A stretch of DNA of 64,000 nt, from assembly GCA_026225945.1 (NCBI GenBank), contig JAMJFZ010004031.1, positions 4,132,001 to 4,196,000 of the forward strand, written 5' to 3'. Shown here piece after piece: positions 58,861-64,000 of the stretch. Position 1 is the stretch's first letter, and each line of letters opens with the position of its first letter. The translations under genes were made by a program, and so were the position numbers. This stretch comes from Cricetomys ansorgei. Its lineage: Eukaryota > Chordata > Mammalia > Rodentia > Nesomyidae. A model generated the notes under the pieces. It searched no databases. It had not been told where the DNA came from and saw only the letters and a program-made list of their open reading frames with translations.

Positions 58861-60375
58861 TCTGGGGAAAGTTAATTTTTCTGAAAGTCTCACAATATTC
58901 AAAAATAAAAATGTCAAGAAAAATTATTGCATACTCTAAAAATGCTAATAGACATTTTAGGAATAATTCTTATGATAATAATTTATAATTATAAACTAGT
59001 TCCTGCTGGCCTTTTTAGAGAGCACATGAATTAAATTCAGAAGGAAACATACTTCTGACATACACCTTTCCACTGACCACTTCGGCTTCCAGTCCAACCT
59101 TCCTTTTCCTTTCTCTCTCTGTCTTTAACTACTTGTACTACTTACAACCGCAGCAAACTAAGTTAAGTGAAAACTTCAAGATGGTCATTGCTGGTTCCGT
59201 GCTGGAATTGGTACAAAAAACTCAATACAGAGAGGCTAGTGGACAAATGACCACCTATGCTGCAATTCATCCTGAGAGCTCCAGTAATTTTCTTCACTTC
59301 CATTTTGAGATTGCCCCTTTGTGGGCCAGCACTGAGAAAGGTTACACATGATGGCTCAGACTTTATTCTTAGAAGGACTGAAGTCTGTGGTTGACTTCCC
59401 TCCTTATTGGCTATGGTTGCTATAATTGTTCTTCTATGTTGTCAGAAGCCAGATGAACACCAAGAGACTTTCTAGTGAATCTCCAGGATTTTAGGTGTAG
59501 ACTCTTCTTTTTGTTATGCAACTCCAGTTCTTCATAGTAATAGAAATCTTACCTCTAGCCAAATTAGCATGTCTGAATCTTATGAATTTATGTACTGGTA
59601 CAAGAAAGCCAAAGTGATCACATGCTTATTAAGACTTTAGGTTCATTGCAGGGTTTACGATGCATTTGGTGGTAGTGTCTTTTTCCACACCGAGAGTCAG
59701 TCTACATGAAAAAAAAGCCTTGGAAAACAGGATGAGAAGTTTGAATTCCCCAAGTAGTTCACTGGGAGAAGGTGAGAGAGCCCAACAATACATCCACATT
59801 TTGCTTCCCCATCAAATTCCCCCATATTCAAAACATAGTTGCTATGGTACATGGCCATATGTCTTTTGAAAAAGGACAGGAGGATATTTATTGCTTATTC
59901 TTGTGGCTACATTGCAGGAGTCTTCCTCCAGCTCCCCAATCTTTCTTTTAATTAATGGGCCATGACAATGAGAACTCAGCTGTACTCCAAGAGGGTAGAA
60001 GAAAACACCTTTCCGTAGCAGTGGATGACATGAGCTGTCTTCTGCCAGACCTTGACAACTTTTTCATTGTATAAACCAAGAAAGAGTCGGTCATATCCCC
60101 TCTATTTCACCCACAGAAACAGTGTTCCTTTAGTCACTAACACTGCTGCCTCTCCAGCTTTGCTATTGTATTACTTTCTTGCTGTCAGGTAAACTCTAGC
60201 ACTTGATCCTGGGCTATTTTAGAATTCTATCCCTCCTACAGATATTGAAAAGTGTACCTAATTACACTTTTGGAATTATCCCTTCTTGACGCAAGCTTGG
60301 CACCAGGGGACAACAGTCTCAGAGAGATTTGCAAAAATGCAAGTGCTCTTCACAGTTGGCAGGCCGTGGGATCAG
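58861..60375. other. unassigned sequence
   Basis: No gene or clear repeat. AT-rich at 58860-58990. Short open frames (up to 72 codons) lack domains. Confidence 0.4.
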
Positions 60376-60770
60376 CCCAGCTGGTCTATGGACGGATGAG
60401 GGTGAAGCAAACGTGGTATACGTACACCACGGAGTTTTATTCAACTATGAAGAGTAATGAAATTACCTTATTTAGAGGAACATGGGTGGAAGTCAAGATT
60501 ATATTTAGTCCAAGTGAGTCAAACTCAGAGAAATCTCACATTTTCTTTCATATGTAGATCCTGAATTTTATGAATGTGTACACATTTATACATTACATAT
60601 ATACATGGATGACATGAGAGCACAAGCAGGACTAGCTGAGAGAAGAAATAGGACTGGAGGCTGGGGAAGAGGAGACAAAGGAGGTGGTATATGGAGTAAA
60701 TATGATCAAAGTACATTATACTCTTGAATGGGAATTTCTTTACAAAACCCACCTCTATTTACAACAAACA
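60376..60770 (+). mobile_element. LINE-1 3'-end fragment
   Basis: Landmarks: GTCTATGGACGGATGAGGGT, AACGTGGTATACGTACACCA, CGGAGTTTTATTCAACTATG, AAGAGTAATGAAATTACCTT, AACATGGGTGGAAGTCAAGA, TCACATTTTCTTTCATATGT and AATATGATCAAAGTACATTA. This is the last part of ORF2 plus 3' UTR of an older rodent L1, heavily 5'-truncated, ending in an A-rich tail near 60770. Confidence 0.8.
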
Positions 60771-61675
60771 AAAATAAATACAAACAAAACAGGCAAATAA
60801 ATAAAAATGCAGTGTTCCCCATTGTAGCTCTCAAAGAGTCCAGGGAAGGTTCCCAGTCCCACTAAGAGTCTCGGTTCTCTGTTGGTAAACTCAATGTAAC
60901 ATTGCTCTCCCCAAACTCTCAATCCTTCTTCCACTCTGCCAGGGCATATCTAGCCACTCCATCTTATTAGCTACAGGCTTGCTGGGTACAGGCTTCAAGG
61001 AATCACCCCAGCCTCCTCTCGAGCACCACACCGTTCTTCCTGTTCTTGCCAGGACATGAAACTGGAAGTCACAAGAGAGATGTTCTCACAATGCGTTGTT
61101 CTCCACCCACCCCTTACATTCTCTCTGGTGCAGTTCCGTCAAAATCCTATCCCAGGCCTGGTCCCGCTGCGCTGGCTGGTACATGTTATTCAGCTCTTAC
61201 ACGTCTTTGGATGAGTAAGCAGCTTCCTCCTAAGATGTGCAATCATCTGACACCAGTTACTGATCTCACATCATGGAAGAGGGTGGCAGTCAATGATCTG
61301 AGGGAGTTACTCATTTCCAGACAAAAAGAAGCAATCCATTTTGAGAAAGAGAAGGGAACCCGACTTTCCTAACAGGAAGGTTTAAGAGCATGCAGGGATT
61401 CAAAGTGCTTACATGTATCGATCCTCAGGGCCCTATATCTGCTTCTAGAATCTCATCCACTTTCTAACAGAATCAAAACTTTGCCATCATCCCGAGAGAA
61501 TCTCTTCACCTCTCAGTTTTGCTTCATTGCCTTTGGTTACAGATGATAGTGATCTCCTTCCAATGGAGGTTTGCTGACATTCGCACCTTGCCCTGAGTTC
61601 CCAGCAGCCCTCCAAATCAGTTTCTTTTTCCTAGGTTTCTAAAGTAATTAATGGAAGCCAACAAACCTTCACCAT
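60771..61675. other. unassigned sequence
   Basis: No gene. The 108-codon frame at 61046-61372 has no domain. Composition is moderate, without simple repeats beyond the AAATA-rich start. Confidence 0.4.
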
Positions 61676-62063
61676 TGTCTAAGCTACTATTTTATTGCTG
61701 TGAGGAGACACCATGACAAGGTAACTCTTATAAAAGAAAGCATGTACTTGGGTGTTTGCTTATAGTTTCAGAGACTTTGTCCGTTATCATCGTGTGGTAG
61801 AGAGCAGGGCAGCATGCAGGCAGACACAGAATTAACAGAGTTCCACATCCTGATCCACAGTTAGCAGGAAGAGAGCCAGACTGGGCCTGCTACAGGGTTT
61901 TGAAGCATCAAAGCCCACCCCAGGGGCACACTTCCTCCAACAAGGCTACATCTACTCCAAGGAGGCCACACCTTCTAATCTTTCTCAAATAATGCCAACT
62001 CCCTGATGACTAAGCCTTCAAATATATGAGCCTATGAGGTCCATTCATATTCATACCACCACA
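61676..62063 (-). mobile_element. ORR1-like MaLR solo LTR with perfect target duplication, minus strand
   Basis: Runs from TGTCTAAGCTACTATTTTAT to TCATACCACCACA, 388 bp. Reverse landmarks are GAGACACCATGACAAGGTAA, TTGAAGCATCAAAGCCCACC, CACACTTCCTCCAACAAGGC and TATGAGCCTATGAGGTCC. It is flanked by identical 5-bp repeats, ACCAT at 61671-61675 and at 62064-62068. Five-base duplications with TG...CA ends are the mark of ERVL/MaLR-type integration. This copy fixes the true ends of the family for the other copies in the window. Confidence 0.92.
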
Positions 62064-62534
62064 ACCATCTTTAAAAAAGCGAAGCTACTGATTTGCTCCT
62101 CTTCTGTTCCCTATCCCAGTGCCCCTCTTTCTCTACTACCAGGATCCCCACTACGGCTGCTTAGGCGTGTCATCAACCGCATAGTTTACCAGCAGGGGCC
62201 TTTTGTTTTCAGACTGAATATTGTTCAAAATTCGGTATTCTATTACTAGGGTTGGTTTCCTGGGACCACTTCTGGTATTAATCATTTTGTTTGGATTCTC
62301 TGAAAAAGCAGAGCCTGCGTAGAGGATCTCTGGGTAGTTAATTATGGAATTGATCCCAGAAAACTAGAGAGGTAAATGGAGAGAGTAAACAAAAAGAAGG
62401 AAGCATCAATTCAGAATGTATAATGAGCCTACTTGGATACATAATTCAAGTATTCCATTGCTGTCTGCTTAATATTTGGAAGGATTATTTATCCACCAGC
62501 TTCCAACTCCCATGGTTCAGAAATCACCCCAAGG
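62064..62534. other. unassigned sequence
   Basis: No gene or repeat recognised between the LTR and the MER5-type fragment. Confidence 0.4.
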
Positions 62535-62700
62535 TTGTGTTCCCACATTTTGAAACCCATTAAAATCACCTGGAGATCTTTCACAACCCATGATGCTTGG
62601 GCTGAACCCCATACCAATTAAAGGAGACTGCCTGGAGAGAAGAGTCTCTCTCTTTTAAAGATCCCCCAGCGATACTGATGTATGACTCAACTTTGGGCAC
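62535..62700 (+). mobile_element. MER5-type hAT-Charlie DNA transposon fragment
   Basis: CACATTTTGAAACCCATTAA, AATCACCTGGAGATCTTTCA, TGATGCTTGGGCTGAACCCC, AAAGATCCCCCAGCGATACT and TGATGTATGACTCAACTTTG follow the MER5A/MER58 consensus order ('atcacctggagagctttttaaaa...ccaggtgattctgatg...tttgagaacc'). It is an ancient non-autonomous cut-and-paste element, now immobile; the terminal inverted repeats are eroded. Confidence 0.7.
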
Positions 62701-64000
62701 AGCTTCCACAAAGCTGCTTAAGGAAATGCAAACCCCTTCCCACACTAAGGTCTGAACATACACTGGGCTGACTATGCAGATTTCTATCGAAAGTCATTGT
62801 CTTTAAGAGCAAAAAAAAATTCAGAAGCAAAGCAAAAGACACAGAGCCTAGCAGATGGAGGGGCTGTTGTGTTTGTGGGCAGCCAGTTGCCCGCAGCCAA
62901 CTCACAGCCAGCTGCCTCAGCTGCCACAGCTGGCTGGCAGGAGAAAGGCAGAGGAGGAATGTGTGAAGCTGAGTATAAGTATCTGAAGAACTAATGAATT
63001 TATTGATGGTGGGTTTGGGTTGTGGAGCAGGATGTCAGTTCACTGCGAAAGATTTCATGAAAGAACAGCCCACAGTAAGTGGTTAAACACGGCCACATGT
63101 GAAAAGGAAAGCCAGACCCTGATGGCAAATTGGCTACTTACTGAAGTGAAAGGACAGAGCAGGTATCAGCCAAGACACAAGAGAGTTTTATGCAAATTTG
63201 TCAGGGACTTTTCTCATGTAGAATTCCTTGTATCATTAGAAAAAAGATCTGAACTGATAAAGAATTATCAAAAGTGTCACCATGGAGCAGTTCCTCTACT
63301 ACAACCTGGTATTAAAAGATGAGGGAATGACATGGCAAATGTGCATTCAAGGGCATTTAGGTGGCTCCTACTTAGCTAAAATGTCTTTTCCAAGTAAACC
63401 ACAGAAGGGGTGTGGGGGAGGCCAGTTTAGAAAAAGAAATAGACTTACAATCTGCACATTGGGATTTCGACTGATATATCCCCAATAAGAGGATCCAGGC
63501 ACAGTGACTGTACCCAACCCTTACATTTAACAGTAGTAACCAAAGAAAGCATTACTTCACCTCTCTTCCTGATTAAAGCATAAGAAAAAGATTGCACATC
63601 TGGCTACCTAGGTGAGAATTCGGAAAGTAAATATGAGCAGAAAGGCTGTGAGGGAATCAGAACTAGAGGAGCTCACGCAGGGCATTTCAGTTTATAGGTG
63701 GTTGTCATTGGGGAACTTAAACACACAGGAAGGAACCCTGTCTCTTCTGGTCAGAAAGCTCAGGAAGAGAGTTTGGACAGATATTTTGGATATAGAGGCT
63801 CTGAGGTAAAGGAGGTTCAGAAAGGAAGCTGCCTAGTTCTATGTGTGAGTCTGCAGGAGGTTCTGCCAAACCCCTCACTAATACAAGACAGACCCAGACA
63901 ACAAGACTCCGAGAATTTAGCTGTAATTTGAATGAGTCCCCGTAGAACACACCAACAGACCTTATGGAGTTAGCTTAGCCAGGTTGATTGCTAAAAAGGA
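62701..64000. other. unassigned sequence to the window end
   Basis: No supported gene. Frames up to 100 codons at 62797-63950 overlap on both strands and lack domains. A region of moderate GC with CAGCC-type direct repeats lies at about 62875-62940. The window ends without a recognisable feature. Confidence 0.4.

Noticed and set aside
1..64000. CRISPR arrays, prokaryote-type operons, tRNA and rRNA genes
   Set aside because: No regularly spaced repeats, no operon-like frames, and tRNA-like sequences occur only as heads of B2/B3/B4/ID SINEs. The repeat content shows a rodent nuclear genome.

Overview
This window looks like non-coding nuclear DNA from a muroid rodent (mouse/rat/hamster-type). 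It is AT-rich and contains the repeat classes that only such genomes combine: B1, B2/B3 and B4-type SINEs, an ID-B1 composite SINE, ORR1-like MaLR solo LTRs, Lx-type LINE-1 3' ends, and older mammalian repeats (MIR, L2, MLT1, MER5-type). The species is not decided by the sequence. Repeat names come from remembered consensus sequences, not a database search, so class calls are firmer than subfamily calls. I found no convincing host protein-coding gene, exon set, tRNA or rRNA gene. The open reading frames present are short, without recognisable domains, and many lie in repeats. The window is best read as an intergenic or deep intronic stretch.

Layout. 1-5 kb: two minus-strand B4 SINEs, one B4/RSINE1-type SINE, a possible MIR and a solo ORR1-like LTR. 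5-11.5 kb: mostly unassigned, with an L2 fragment, an ID-B1 SINE and a small minisatellite. 11.5-13.45 kb: a nest in which one MaLR LTR is split by another and then abuts an Lx-type L1 3' end that is itself split by a third LTR. 13.5-29.9 kb: long unassigned stretches with MIRs, four LTRs (two of them close together at 22.6-23.4 kb) and a large GGAA array. 29.9-37.5 kb: a solo LTR of a possible ERVK/mys type, a B3 SINE, a minus-strand MaLR LTR, an old L1 3' end and a GC-richer island. 37.5-50.4 kb: mostly unassigned, with B4, L2, MLT1 and an L1 3' end. 50.4-58.9 kb: a B1 SINE, an LTR carrying a truncated B2, then a 6.36-kb LINE-1 inserted into an older L1 3' end. 58.9-64 kb: an L1 3' end, a solo LTR with a perfect 5-bp target duplication and a MER5-type DNA transposon fragment.

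The main feature is the LINE-1 at 51768-58126. It is flanked by 16-bp target duplications, begins with about two 5'-UTR monomers of 143 and 150 bp, carries decayed ORF1 and ORF2, and ends in a G-rich 3' UTR and an A-rich tail. Its ORF2 lacks the C-terminal segment in the expected place, but about 0.1 kb of that segment reappears roughly 0.5 kb downstream. The older L1 3' end it interrupts has a second copy at 12.1-13.45 kb, so each copy shows the near-empty site for the insertion in the other. I found no convincing new functional system. The items most worth checking are the rearranged L1, the GC-rich island at 36.6-37.5 kb and a perfect inverted E-box pair at 16.16 kb.
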